Shown here: positions 16,630 through 25,950 of the stretch, piece after piece
How positions within the stretch are numbered: the stretch's first letter is position 1
Layout of the letters: each line of letters starts with the position of its first letter
NCBI GenBank assembly: GCA_910585375.1
Contig: CAJUCZ010000008.1
Location: 1-64,000, forward strand
From: an uncultured Alphaproteobacteria bacterium
GTDB taxonomy: Bacteria; Pseudomonadota; Alphaproteobacteria; RF32; CAG-239
Direction: 5' to 3'
Length of the DNA: 64,000 nucleotides
The notes under the pieces: model-generated
Database searches by the model: none
What the model was told of the DNA's origin: nothing
The model's input: only the letters and a program-made list of their open reading frames with translations
Made by a program: the position numbers and the translations under genes

Positions 16630-18588
16630 TTAAAAGACCTTGGACTTGCACAAATCAGCGCACATATAATCGCATGAGGTTTTGTGCCATTCGGTTTCAT
16701 AACGTTTACATTTGTTGGATGTATCGTTAAATTTGTCTTGATCTTTATGGGTGACCCATTTCCATTTGCCATTGTCGGTACCGGCTTTGAAAGCACGGCT
16801 CTCGCCAAAGGTCATGTCATAATAGCGGCCTTTGTCTGCAGTGCTTGAGAAAACCGCTCCGGAGGTAAGACACAGACAGCTGTTGTGTCCCATAGAGACC
16901 TCAGGGGTTCTGAATGTGCCGCGTGAGGTTGCACCGGCCAGTCCTTGGGCGTTGGTATTGCCGTTAACGTAAGAGCCGAGCCACAGGTCATAGGTTGCAT
17001 CAACCCGACCGCCGCTGGCAACAACCGCGCCGTTATAAGCTGTAAAAATACGCGGAGCACTGATACTGGCGCCGGAATTGGCCTGCAATTTTGCATTGTT
17101 AAAGACCACAATGCTGGAGCCGCAATTGGTGCCGGTACATCTCTGTACATTGTCATATGTTCCTTGGCTGGAAGCCTTCAGCGTTGACGAATACAATGAC
17201 ATTTTGGCGCTGTTGTCCAGTCGTATCCAGTTAACGGTAATGTTGCCGTAAACAGTAGAATAAGATGAACCTGAAATCCTGATGCTCGGAACGTTAATGC
17301 TGCTCTTGGAGGAACTGGAGAGCAGGTTAATGCTTCCGGTCATGTCCAAAGTCGGAGTCGTGCCGCTGATACCTCCGCTGACCGTCGATCCGTTGGACAA
17401 AGACAGGTAAGAGCCTTTAATCTGAGAAGAACTTCCCATGGTCAAAGCCACGCTGTCCAGCGAAATGCTGCCGGTGAACGTACCGTTCAACTTAACGTTC
17501 AGGTCGCGGAGAATGGACGGATTGCCGCCGCTGGTTGTTAATGTCGGTTTGATATTCGGACAAACAGAGACATTTTTCCCCATATTTTTCAAATATTCTC
17601 TGGCGCTGGTAATAATCACATTGGGCAGAGAAGAAACGGTTCCGTCATTAATGACAACAATACGGTTGGATTGTTTGGGAACCTGAACCACTTTCTGACC
17701 GTCAAGCTCTTTGAACTCTCCGAGCGCATAAATTGTGCTCAGACAGGTTGCCGTACATTTCCTTTTGGTCTTGTCTTCCGGACATACTGTTTCGGTTTCA
17801 AATTTTCCGCAAGCCGCAGAGCTGTATCCCTGACAGACGTTGCCGGAAGGTACCGGATCCGGGTCAACCGGTTTTTCCGGTTCTTTTTTCGGATCATCAG
17901 GTGTAACCGGTGTATCAGGCTTGCTCGGAGCTTGTTCCTGTCCGGAATTGTCACAGCAGATACGTGTTCCCGAGCAGCCGTCGGAACAGCTTTTTGTTTT
18001 TGAACATCCTGTTTCATCGGCCAAAGGTCTGCACTTGGGCGCGCAGGAAACACAAGCCTGATGATTAAAGTCATTTGCGCCGCCGGAAGGTGTTGCGTCT
18101 TCATCAGCACTGCAGCCGGTGTTGCAATCATTGCCGTAACGGCAAATGTAGCATGTTTCGCCGCAGCCTGTTTGAGTCGTGCTCTCTGTAACGTAAGGAT
18201 AAGAACAACCGCTTCTTTGAGCGCCGTCCGGACAGCGGGTGTCACAGCATTCTTTGTATTTGCCGTCACAAACTTTGCCGACGCCGCGGTAAGGAGAAGT
18301 ACAAACCTGATTATATTCGCTGGGGCAGTAGCATTTTGAAATCCAGTCGCTGTTGTGAGCGCAGACTTTATCATAAACCTGCGGATCCGGACATTTCGGA
18401 TTCCCCGGAGCATAATGATAAACCGGATTTGTGGAACGTTTGCAAAGGTTTTCATCTTCGCCGCCTTCAAAGATCATCGGTTCTTCTTCATAGTCCGGCA
18501 AAAAGACGGTTCTGGCTTGTGCCGGCGTTATGGCATAAATAACCGCAATTACCGGCAATGCCAAAAGCATTCTGCGTAATTTAAACAT
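16630..18588 (-). CDS. Secreted Cys-rich protein with Pro-rich linker and beta-helix-like C-terminal domain
   Basis: The 652-residue protein has a signal peptide (cleavage near PAQA-R). Next comes a domain of about 200 residues with some 24 cysteines, including CC, CxxC and CxC groups, then a linker rich in Pro, Asp and Lys (KPDTPVTPDDPKKEPEKP). A Ser/Thr/Gly/Asn-rich region of short repeating beta strands follows, as in right-handed beta-helix adhesins, and there are more cysteines at the very end. I count 38 cysteines, so the extracytoplasmic form is probably heavily disulfide-bonded. The ATG at 18588 is chosen because GGGAGG sits six bases before it; the ATG two codons upstream abuts the Shine-Dalgarno. 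I recognise no named family. An adhesin or surface protein is likely but unproven. Confidence 0.75.
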   Translation of the reverse strand: MFKLRRMLLALPVIAVIYAITPAQARTVFLPDYEEEPMIFEGGEDENLCKRSTNPVYHYAPGNPKCPDPQVYDKVCAHNSDWISKCYCPSEYNQVCTSPYRGVGKVCDGKYKECCDTRCPDGAQRSGCSYPYVTESTTQTGCGETCYICRYGNDCNTGCSADEDATPSGGANDFNHQACVSCAPKCRPLADETGCSKTKSCSDGCSGTRICCDNSGQEQAPSKPDTPVTPDDPKKEPEKPVDPDPVPSGNVCQGYSSAACGKFETETVCPEDKTKRKCTATCLSTIYALGEFKELDGQKVVQVPKQSNRIVVINDGTVSSLPNVIITSAREYLKNMGKNVSVCPNIKPTLTTSGGNPSILRDLNVKLNGTFTGSISLDSVALTMGSSSQIKGSYLSLSNGSTVSGGISGTTPTLDMTGSINLLSSSSKSSINVPSIRISGSSYSTVYGNITVNWIRLDNSAKMSLYSSTLKASSQGTYDNVQRCTGTNCGSSIVVFNNAKLQANSGASISAPRIFTAYNGAVVASGGRVDATYDLWLGSYVNGNTNAQGLAGATSRGTFRTPEVSMGHNSCLCLTSGAVFSSTADKGRYYDMTFGESRAFKAGTDNGKWKWVTHKDQDKFNDTSNKCKRYETEWHKTSCDYMCADLCKSKVF

Positions 18589-18711
18589 TTTCATCCTCCC
18601 TGACTAACATCTCGGCTTAATATCATTATGACATATTTTTGTTTTCAGAACAAGAAAATATGTACGGAAGCGGCTTAAATATCATAAAACTGTAATAATA
18701 TGGTTAATGGT

Positions 18712-18748
18712 AAAAAAAATACCTTCCTGAAAGCAGAAAGGTATTTCG
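18712..18748 (-). terminator. Intrinsic terminator of the accBC operon
   Basis: On the minus strand, AAATACCTT / AAGGTATTT forms a stem followed by an eight-T run, 15 bp past the accC stop. Confidence 0.85.
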
Positions 18749-18762
18749 TAGGTACTTCAAAT

Positions 18763-20115
18763 TTATGCGGCTTTTTTCTTTTTGGCTTCCATAAAATGTT
18801 CCAGCCAGTGAATGTTATATTGTCCGTCAATATATTCTGCCTGAGAGATAATATCCTGATGCAGCGGAATGGTCGTCTTGACGCCTTCAATAACAAATTC
18901 TTCCAAAGCCCGACGCAAACGCATAAGCGCAGCGTTACGGGTTTTTCCGTGTACAATCAGCTTGGCAATCATGCTGTCATAGAACGGCGGAATGCTGTAT
19001 CCGGAATAAATTTCGGAATCAACGCGAATACCCAGACCGCCCGGCGCATGCCATTCGGTAATTTTTCCTGGACAAGGCGCGAAAGTATCAGGATCTTCGG
19101 CGTTAATCCGACATTCAATGGCATGACCGCTGAATAGGACGTCATCTTGCGTGTAACCGAGAGTAGCACCGCTGGCGATGCGAATTTGCTCGCGCACAAT
19201 GTCAATGCCGGTTACAGCCTCGGTAATCGGATGCTCTACCTGCAGACGCGTGTTCATTTCCATAAAATAGAAGTGCCCGTCTTCATACAAAAACTCCAGT
19301 GTTCCGGCATTGGTATAACCGATTTTCTCAATAGCTTTGCGGACAATCTCGCCGATTTCGTGACGCTGTTCGGCATTCAGAGCCGGAGACGGCGTTTCTT
19401 CAATTACCTTCTGGTTGTTACGCTGAATGGAACAGTCGCGTTCGCCCAAGTGAACGACATGACCGTATTTGTCTGCCAGAACCTGCATCTCAATATGGCG
19501 GGGTTTCTGCAAATATTTTTCCATATAAACCACATCACTGGTAAACGCGGCTTTGGCTTCGGCGCGGGCCATGGTGTAGGCTTCTTCCATTTCCTGATCG
19601 TTAAAGGCAATTTTCATGCCTTTTCCGCCACCTCCGGCCGTGGCTTTGACAATTACCGGATAACCGATTTTGTTGGCCCATTCTTTGGCATGTTCAATGC
19701 TTTCGAGTGCGGGGCTGCCCGGTGTGATCGGCAACCCTGCCTCCTGAGCGGCTTTGCGGGCGGTAATTTTGTCACCCATCAGGCGCATCTGTTCGGCGGT
19801 CGGCCCGATAAAGGTAATGCCGTGAGCTTCAACCATCTCGGCAAAATCAGCATTTTCGGATAAAAAGCCAAACCCCGGATGGATGGCATCGGCACCGGTA
19901 ATCAGGGCGGCTGAAATAATGGCCGATTTGTTCAAATAGGAATCAGACGAACGGGCGGGGCCGATACAAACGGCTTCATCGGCGAGCCGGACATGCATGG
20001 CATTGGCATCGGCTTCGGAATGCACCGCAACCGTGCGGATACCCATTTCCCGACAGGCTCTGTGAATGCGCAGTGCAACTTCGCCGCGGTTGGCAATCAA
20101 TACTTTTTCAAACAT
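18763..20115 (-). CDS. accC: Acetyl-CoA carboxylase, biotin carboxylase subunit
   Basis: This subunit carboxylates biotin on BCCP with ATP and bicarbonate, the first half of the acetyl-CoA carboxylase reaction of fatty-acid synthesis. The 450-residue ATP-grasp protein starts [26 protein letters not shown] and has the glycine-rich ATP loop [14 protein letters not shown], the [15 protein letters not shown] block, [14 protein letters not shown] with catalytic residues, and the C-terminal biotin-carboxylase domain ([13 protein letters not shown]). It ends with a lysine-rich tail. It lies 33 bp after accB in the usual accB-accC operon. Confidence 0.97.
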   Translation of the reverse strand: MFEKVLIANRGEVALRIHRACREMGIRTVAVHSEADANAMHVRLADEAVCIGPARSSDSYLNKSAIISAALITGADAIHPGFGFLSENADFAEMVEAHGITFIGPTAEQMRLMGDKITARKAAQEAGLPITPGSPALESIEHAKEWANKIGYPVIVKATAGGGGKGMKIAFNDQEMEEAYTMARAEAKAAFTSDVVYMEKYLQKPRHIEMQVLADKYGHVVHLGERDCSIQRNNQKVIEETPSPALNAEQRHEIGEIVRKAIEKIGYTNAGTLEFLYEDGHFYFMEMNTRLQVEHPITEAVTGIDIVREQIRIASGATLGYTQDDVLFSGHAIECRINAEDPDTFAPCPGKITEWHAPGGLGIRVDSEIYSGYSIPPFYDSMIAKLIVHGKTRNAALMRLRRALEEFVIEGVKTTIPLHQDIISQAEYIDGQYNIHWLEHFMEAKKKKAA

Positions 20116-20148
20116 GGCGTTTTCCTAAAAAGTTAAAACCGTAACAGA

Positions 20149-20634
20149 CTATTCAATAACGATTAACGGTTCGCCGTATTCCACCGGATCGCCGCTGGCA
20201 ATCAAAATCTTGGAAACTTTTCCGCCTTTGTGGGCTTTAACCGGATTAAATGTCTTCATGGCCTCAATCAGGCAAACCGTGTCGCCTTCTGCAACGGTGT
20301 CACCGGGTTTGACATAATCCGGAGTGTTGGGATCGGCAGAAAGATAAACAACGCCAACCATCGGAGATTTAACAGCGTTCGGGTCTTTGCTGTAGTCTGC
20401 TTCTGCAGCAGAAGCAGATTCCGCGGCCGGAACCGAAACTGCGGGAGCAACCGGAGCCGGAGCGGCAAACATCGGAGGCAGCGGAGCCGGATGATGAGGA
20501 GGAGGCACTGGCGCACCGCCGCGGGACAAAGAAATGCGGCAGCCTTCATCTTCGTATTCCAGTTTGGTCAGATTGGTCTTATCAAGGATTTCTGCCAGTT
20601 TGCTGATGACTTTTGTATCGAGTGGGGTAGACAT
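20149..20634 (-). CDS. accB: Acetyl-CoA carboxylase biotin carboxyl carrier protein
   Basis: The 161-residue BCCP carries biotin between the biotin carboxylase and carboxyltransferase sites. It has an N-terminal helical segment, a Pro/Ala-rich flexible linker (about 41-80) and a biotinyl domain with the modified lysine at 127 in the EAMKT motif, followed by GDPVEYGEPLIVIE. It is the first gene of the accBC pair. The upstream 240 bp before the next gene are very AT-rich with long A-runs, and I see no further gene there. Confidence 0.96.
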   Translation of the reverse strand: MSTPLDTKVISKLAEILDKTNLTKLEYEDEGCRISLSRGGAPVPPPHHPAPLPPMFAAPAPVAPAVSVPAAESASAAEADYSKDPNAVKSPMVGVVYLSADPNTPDYVKPGDTVAEGDTVCLIEAMKTFNPVKAHKGGKVSKILIASGDPVEYGEPLIVIE

Positions 20635-20852
20635 TATATACTCTCTCTTTCTGTAAGGTTAAAGACGCAAAAAAGCTCCCGCGCAGGGACGCCTGTTGTT
20701 GACTTTTGTATACCTGATTCTAAAAAAAAACAACAAAAATCTTCAAAAAAAAGCATAAATTTGCACAAAAATAATAAAAAATTGCAATTTTTAAAGAAGC
20801 GCCAAAAACTTGCAAAACCATGGTGTGTTTATTATTTTTATCAACTAAAAAT

Positions 20853-20880
20853 AAAAACAGCGTCCGAAGACGCTGCTTTT
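20853..20880 (-). terminator. Intrinsic terminator
   Basis: Stem AGCAGCGTC / GACGCTGTT with tetraloop TTCG on the minus strand, then TTTTTATTTTT. It overlaps the stop codon of the small membrane protein gene next to it. Confidence 0.88.
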
Positions 20881-21277
20881 ATGGCTGCACCGGCATAAAA
20901 ATAAAAGGATGCTTGTAAAAGCAGGCAACTATAATAAGTATAAGTACCAATACCGGCGGAACAATCTGAATTTTTTCAAACAATTCCTCAGGATTTCTTT
21001 GGGCCAGTTTGTCACAACAGAAAGAGTAAAGAACCATAGGCAGTATACAATTCGTAACAAGTATTTCTACCAAAACCCGAAATTTCATATCCGGCGGAAC
21101 CAAATTCTTCAAAATATTAGCCCCGAAAACCATGATAAACAAGGATACAAACAACCTGAACAATTTCGTGCCGGAAATTTGCTTTCTGTATTTGAAGGCA
21201 AAATAACCGTTCACTACAGATATCCAGGCCAGCCAAAAGCTCAGATCCAAAAACAAACCATAAATCCAATTGACCAT
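20879..21277 (-). CDS. Small polytopic membrane protein of unknown function
   Basis: The 132-residue protein is dominated by three or four hydrophobic segments: LFLDLSFWLAWISVVNGYF, LFRLFVSLFIMVFGANIL, VLVEILVTNCILPMVLYSF and VPPVLVLILIIVACF. The connecting stretches are positively charged. Two cysteines sit together after the third segment. It is a single gene with its own terminator. I recognise no family and see no functional motif. Confidence 0.6.
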   Translation of the reverse strand: MVNWIYGLFLDLSFWLAWISVVNGYFAFKYRKQISGTKLFRLFVSLFIMVFGANILKNLVPPDMKFRVLVEILVTNCILPMVLYSFCCDKLAQRNPEELFEKIQIVPPVLVLILIIVACFYKHPFIFMPVQP

Positions 21278-21443
21278 ATAATAAAATTTAATAATTTATA
21301 ACAGAGCTTTAATATACCACAATTGGAACAAAATACAAGTGCTTTTTGTATATTTGTATGGAAATTATGTATTTTCCGTCTATATATGCTTGCTTTTTTT
21401 TGAAAATGGTGCTATTGTGTGAAAAAATTTCAGGAAAAATAGA

Positions 21444-22481
21444 ATGCCGGACTTCAAAATAAAATTTGTTGTTTACGGAATGAGCGCCAAGACTCTGGCA
21501 ACGGCGGTTGCGCTTCTCAGCCTTAGTCCCGTAACGTCGCTTAACCGTAAAGAAAATATCCAACAAAAGGCAGAAGAAAAAATACAGGAATTTTCTTTAC
21601 TGAAAGATTCCGCGCGTTTTCCTTCTTATAATGCCGGTTCGGTTTACCGGCCTTTTTCTCATGCCCTGCGCAACGAGCTGAAAAAAGTGCCGCACCGTGT
21701 GGATACCGTAGATTTTTGTCCTCAGCTTGTCGATAAAAATTATGTTTCTCAGAATTTGGGTTATTTTGATACCGAAAACCGGCAGATTACCATCCATCAT
21801 TTTCGTGATCCCGGCCTTTTTGAAGATGATTTTTCTTATGTCAGACACCTCAATACGCCGGACAGCAAAGAAGCCGTACTTGCTCACGAATACCGCCACG
21901 CCGTTAATTCCCGTTATGTCCGGACAAATCTGAGCCTGCGGGACTATGCTCAAAGCCTCAGGGATGATGAAATTTCGGGTTGTATTGCATCTTTACTGCT
22001 TAAGCGTGAAAAATTTTTGGATAACGGGAACTTTCGGATTTTTGAAGGGACTCCCGAGGCAGAATACTACGCCGAAGCTGTCAAGGCCGGGTTGTTCTAC
22101 CCGCAATATGGTAAAATGAGCCGGATGGAACAGCGCGTTTTGGTTGTTGCCGGCAGCAAAATCTGGGAACAAAGCCGCTCAGCCGGTTATGACAAAATTT
22201 TCCGCGAGCGGATTGTGCAGTACGCCGGCCAAAAAAGCTATGCGGAATTAAGCGCGGATACGAAGGCCGAATATGATAAGCTGTGCTCTCATTACTATAC
22301 TTTTAATTTTGACGGAACAAAAATTGACCTGTCAAAAGAACGGAAACGCCCGTTGCCCTTAAATGACAAAACCGACAATTATATAAAAATTTTGTTGTTT
22401 AAGGCTAAAATTAAAGAAACCACGAAACAAGGGCGCCGAATTTTTCAGCGCCTGGCTTCAGAATTAAAAGAACGAATTTGA
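21444..22481 (+). CDS. Putative exported zinc metallopeptidase with an HExxH motif
   Basis: The 345-residue protein has a hydrophobic N-terminal segment (about 12-31) that could be a signal peptide or anchor. The motif AVLAHEYRHAVN places HExxH at 148-152. A glutamate in DDEISG (Glu176) lies 24 residues after the second histidine, a spacing compatible with a gluzincin third zinc ligand. The rest is helical and basic, ending with a Lys/Arg-rich tail. I do not recognise a named family; it resembles small uncharacterised zincins of Alphaproteobacteria. It is a single gene with a weak ribosome binding site; an internal ATG at codon 13 would start directly at the signal-like segment. Confidence 0.65.
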   Translation: MPDFKIKFVVYGMSAKTLATAVALLSLSPVTSLNRKENIQQKAEEKIQEFSLLKDSARFPSYNAGSVYRPFSHALRNELKKVPHRVDTVDFCPQLVDKNYVSQNLGYFDTENRQITIHHFRDPGLFEDDFSYVRHLNTPDSKEAVLAHEYRHAVNSRYVRTNLSLRDYAQSLRDDEISGCIASLLLKREKFLDNGNFRIFEGTPEAEYYAEAVKAGLFYPQYGKMSRMEQRVLVVAGSKIWEQSRSAGYDKIFRERIVQYAGQKSYAELSADTKAEYDKLCSHYYTFNFDGTKIDLSKERKRPLPLNDKTDNYIKILLFKAKIKETTKQGRRIFQRLASELKERI

Positions 22482-22518
22482 AAATACCGCAAATAAACAA
22501 AAATGCATTGTATTTATT

Positions 22519-23196
22519 CTATCTTCCTTGCAATTGGTTATCCCGCAATGCTGCGTAATTTTTATTTATTTGTCCAAAAGCATCTCGAAACGGCGATTTC
22601 AATTGCTTGGGAGGTTCTTTTGTTCCGCGGGAACGTGCTACTGCGGCTTGCTTACACCGAAATTCTACAGTTTCCCATTCTCTCTGGCGGTTGCTGTCTA
22701 AAAGCTTCCCACCGTTTGAAAGCGGAACACCCAAACCATCCTTAAAGTGAAGTTGGCTTTCTAGCTGTGCGGCGATTTCCGGATCTTTTGTAATAATTAT
22801 TTCATCTCCATGATCTGCCATGGCAGCATAAACGCCGTTGTTTGAACCTACCATACCGGTAACAGCATTTCCATTGTTTTGAAGATGGCTTATGGTGTCC
22901 ATCTTCCGGTCAATAGCATCAAAATCGCTCATGTTGCCTTGTATAATCTCTTGTGATCCATTGGCAATAACCGAAAATCGGACATCGCTGGAAGTTTGAA
23001 TGTGAAAAGTACTATATTTGTTTTCTTGTAATTTTCCTTGATTGTCATAGGAGTCGCCAATTTTCAGATCAGGATCATTGCGCCTTACAACCATATAGGA
23101 TTCCCTGTCAAAACCCATTTCATCAAGACATTGGCATAACGATTTTTTTTCCGTATTATTGCCGTGCATCATGTCCCAAACTTCTATTTCTTTCAT
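22519..23196 (-). CDS. Hypothetical protein, 225 aa
   Basis: No signal peptide or membrane segment is visible. The N-terminal half has mixed alpha/beta character (YMVVRRNDPDLKIGDSYDNQG), a central part with GNAVTGMVGSNNGVYAAMADHGDEIIITKDP, and a basic, Gln/Asn-rich C-terminus. AGGAGG lies at good spacing before the ATG, so it is probably translated well. It converges on the putative metallopeptidase gene with only 37 bp between them. I recognise no family. Confidence 0.6.
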   Translation of the reverse strand: MKEIEVWDMMHGNNTEKKSLCQCLDEMGFDRESYMVVRRNDPDLKIGDSYDNQGKLQENKYSTFHIQTSSDVRFSVIANGSQEIIQGNMSDFDAIDRKMDTISHLQNNGNAVTGMVGSNNGVYAAMADHGDEIIITKDPEIAAQLESQLHFKDGLGVPLSNGGKLLDSNRQREWETVEFRCKQAAVARSRGTKEPPKQLKSPFRDAFGQINKNYAALRDNQLQGR

Positions 23197-23326
23197 GTAG
23201 ACCTCCTATTAAATAAATAATCACTTAAGGTCATGATATGATATTGGGAAATTTTTGTCAAGATATAATTTAAACAGCTTAAAACTTTTGGTTTTAACCA
23301 TTGATAGAGAAACTGAAAAAAGCAGC

Positions 23327-23355
23327 AAAAAAACCGCCGAAAGGCGGTTTTTTAA
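23327..23355. terminator. Stand-alone intrinsic-terminator-like hairpin
   Basis: AAAAAACCGCC / GGCGGTTTTTT with GAAA tetraloop, functional-looking on both strands, between the tRNA-Phe terminator and the 225-aa gene. No coding gene ends at it, so it may back up the tRNA-Phe terminator or end an unseen short transcript. Confidence 0.7.
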
Positions 23356-23481
23356 TTTGGTTTATAACATATCGGATGAGCCTCAACAGCTTTCTCTGCC
23401 GCAAAACTTCCGAGATGCCAAATTTTCCCGATGGGAAGAAATTTAAGATACGAAAACTTTTGCAAAAATCATTTGAGCCAC

Positions 23482-23505
23482 AAAAACCTCCGTTACGGAG
23501 GTTCA
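23482..23505 (-). terminator. tRNA-Phe terminator
   Basis: On the minus strand AACCTCC / GGAGGTT with loop GTAAC, followed by TTTTTG, begins a few bases after the tRNA CCA. Confidence 0.85.
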
Positions 23506-23508
23506 AAA

Positions 23509-23584
<76 letters not shown>

Positions 23585-23612
23585 AGTAGCTGTTGTTCAT
23601 CAAACGAAAAGA

Positions 23613-23641
23613 CTTATAATGTATATTTTTCAACTTGTCCA
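23613..23641 (-). promoter_or_regulatory. Sigma-70-like promoter of tRNA-Phe
   Basis: Minus-strand TGGACA, 17-bp spacer, TATAAG; the predicted start lies about 20 bp before the tRNA 5' end. Confidence 0.55.
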
Positions 23642-23696
23642 GCACTAATTTTTTAATTTATGCAGAAAAATTAAAAAAATATTTATTTTCAATGAA

Positions 23697-25859
23697 CTAG
23701 TTGCAGTGCATTTTGTTCTTTATAATCAGCCGTTTGGTTATCTCATCGGAAGGCATTGTCTTCCTGCGGGCAAATTTATATTCCTGATATTGGTTATGAA
23801 TATTGAATTGCGCCTGGAGTTCCTGAGATGACGCTTGCATATCCTGTTCAAGCGATTCCATTTTGCTGTTCATATAAGCAATGCTGGCAAGTTCTTTTAG
23901 AAGTTTGAACGGCATATTTCTGTTTGACAGCAGAGATTTGTGCTTTTGGCAGGTATCTTTGATGAATTCTCCGGAGATTTTTGCCAGCCCCAGTACGGCC
24001 TCGTCAGAAAGCTTGTTTTCGCCGTTGTACATCAAAATCTGAGCATGAAAGTCATCTTCCTGTTTGTAAAAAGGAAAAATCACATTATGAACAACTGATG
24101 CGTTAATGTTTTTGGCAATCTTTTCAATGCCGGCTTCCTGAACTTCCGGATAAAATTCCGCCATTGCTTCCAGCTTGTGCACCATGCTGCGAAATTCTTT
24201 TTGATGAAGCTTCATAAAGAAATCTGCCGATTTTTCTTTTCTTTTTTGCGCATAGTTGTAAAAACTGCCGAATGAAAGATGGGTATGAATATTAATCAGC
24301 TCCTGCATTTCCATCTTTTCCATGCTGTCCGGCAGGACGGAAATCTTTTCGCCGAGCCGGACAAAATCATCAGTATCAATTTGTTGGGAATTTTCTTTTT
24401 CCAAAAAATCGCCGCAAGTCTGCGCAAATTTGATGACATATTCGGAAATGACATCCAGCTCATCGGGGTAAATGTCTTTCTGACTTTGCATTGCGGCCAG
24501 TGTGTCATGCTGTACGAGTTTGGTGTCAAAATCCGTTCCCAGATGTTTGTTGGCCGCTTCGGCAACCGCAACCAATGAGTCTGTCAGGCTCAAGATATCG
24601 GACAACGTTTCTTTGTCGCATTCTTCCTGCTCCTCGATAAGCGTTGTGACTTTGTTGCCGAACTTGATCAGAAAAGGCAAATCCGTCAGATTGCCGTTTG
24701 TGTCAACCTGATAAGAAATCAATTGCCTGAAAATCTGCTTTATCAGTTCTTCCCGGCTGTTTTTCAAAAAAGGTGAGGCTGAAATTTCGGAATGCCTTTC
24801 ATAATCAAGCCAGCGGGGCATGGCCTTATCCACTTCGGCAAACTGCCGGAGCGTTTTCTTTTGGACGGTGACATGAACTTTTCTTTGTTCCTGAGGATCG
24901 GGAATAACCGGCGGCAAAGATTCATATTGTTTTGGATAAGTATAAAATTTGTTGTCAATCCGCCGCAAGTGGGTCAAATGCTGCCAGAAGATGATTTCTC
25001 GGATTTCTGCCGCTGTTTTGGTATCGGCTTTTTGCATATCGTCATCGAAAACAAGTATGTTGCGCAGCCCTAAACCGGCCTGTGTATATTTTTCCTGATA
25101 TTCTCCGATCAGTTCGTTAAGCGGCGGCATGCAGTTGCTGATAACGGTTTTTAACCTTTTTAAATCCGGATGCTCTTCCTGATCAAAATTTTCCAAAGAC
25201 AGAAAAGCCTGCTGTGCGATTATGCGGGAATCCGGAAAAGCCCGTTCATCCAGAGCTTTTCTGCATGCTTTGAACAAAACCTCGTTTAAAAGTGAAATCC
25301 TGTCGGCGTCATCCGGAGCAATATTGACCTTATTGGCAATTTCATAGGCCACGCCGGAAGCTTCAATGTCATCATAAAAATCAGCGGAAATATTTTTATT
25401 GCCCTGAATGGTGGTTTCTTTGCTGATGCTGCTTAACAGCTTAAGCCAAAATTGCATTTTTTCTTTGTCTTCGGTATTTTCTTCCGGCAGATTGGCGGCA
25501 AAGACCTTATAATCCTGCAATTGTCCCGCCGTATCGCCACTGGAAAAATCAATGCCGGTCATTTTGGGGCCGAAAAAAGAACTGATGTCAGTCTGGTGTA
25601 AAAGCTCGCCGTTAAGCTCAAACAGTGCCATGGCTTTGTCATCGGTTTCCGGCAAAGAAATATCCATGTCATAAGAAAAATCAAGCTCTTGCGCCAGACA
25701 ACGCAGAGCCGGATAAAAATCTTCCAATTTGTCCCTTTGTACGGAAAAAATAACGTCCCGCGCATTTTCAACGCCGATTTCTCCCAAATAAGCACTCACC
25801 GCAACCGGCACGGCTTTGAGCAATTTTCTGTAAATTTCATTTTGCTGAATTTCTCGCAT
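23697..25859 (-). CDS. Large uncharacterised, mostly helical cytoplasmic protein
   Basis: The 720-residue protein is acidic and appears almost entirely alpha-helical, with no signal peptide, membrane segment, Walker motif or zinc site that I can see. It starts MREIQQNEIYRKLLKAVPVAVSAYLGEIGVENARDVIF, has a mid-protein basic stretch (HVTVQKKTLRQFAEVDKAMPRW), and ends in a Gln-rich coiled region followed by a basic tail. It sits alone between tRNA-Phe and the flagellar cluster. Its base composition is like its neighbours, so recent transfer is not obvious. No family is recognised and I assign no function. Confidence 0.6.
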   Translation of the reverse strand: MREIQQNEIYRKLLKAVPVAVSAYLGEIGVENARDVIFSVQRDKLEDFYPALRCLAQELDFSYDMDISLPETDDKAMALFELNGELLHQTDISSFFGPKMTGIDFSSGDTAGQLQDYKVFAANLPEENTEDKEKMQFWLKLLSSISKETTIQGNKNISADFYDDIEASGVAYEIANKVNIAPDDADRISLLNEVLFKACRKALDERAFPDSRIIAQQAFLSLENFDQEEHPDLKRLKTVISNCMPPLNELIGEYQEKYTQAGLGLRNILVFDDDMQKADTKTAAEIREIIFWQHLTHLRRIDNKFYTYPKQYESLPPVIPDPQEQRKVHVTVQKKTLRQFAEVDKAMPRWLDYERHSEISASPFLKNSREELIKQIFRQLISYQVDTNGNLTDLPFLIKFGNKVTTLIEEQEECDKETLSDILSLTDSLVAVAEAANKHLGTDFDTKLVQHDTLAAMQSQKDIYPDELDVISEYVIKFAQTCGDFLEKENSQQIDTDDFVRLGEKISVLPDSMEKMEMQELINIHTHLSFGSFYNYAQKRKEKSADFFMKLHQKEFRSMVHKLEAMAEFYPEVQEAGIEKIAKNINASVVHNVIFPFYKQEDDFHAQILMYNGENKLSDEAVLGLAKISGEFIKDTCQKHKSLLSNRNMPFKLLKELASIAYMNSKMESLEQDMQASSQELQAQFNIHNQYQEYKFARRKTMPSDEITKRLIIKNKMHCN

Positions 25860-25950
25860 TTTGTAGGGCCTTAAAATTATTTATATGCCAAAATATAAAC
25901 AAAATACGATGTTTTGTCAATAAGTAATAGTAATACGGAAAATCTGCCTG

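Noticed and set aside
23255..23446. 63-residue plus-strand ORF near tRNA-Phe
   Set aside because: It runs through a terminator hairpin and lacks a ribosome binding site or any recognisable feature.
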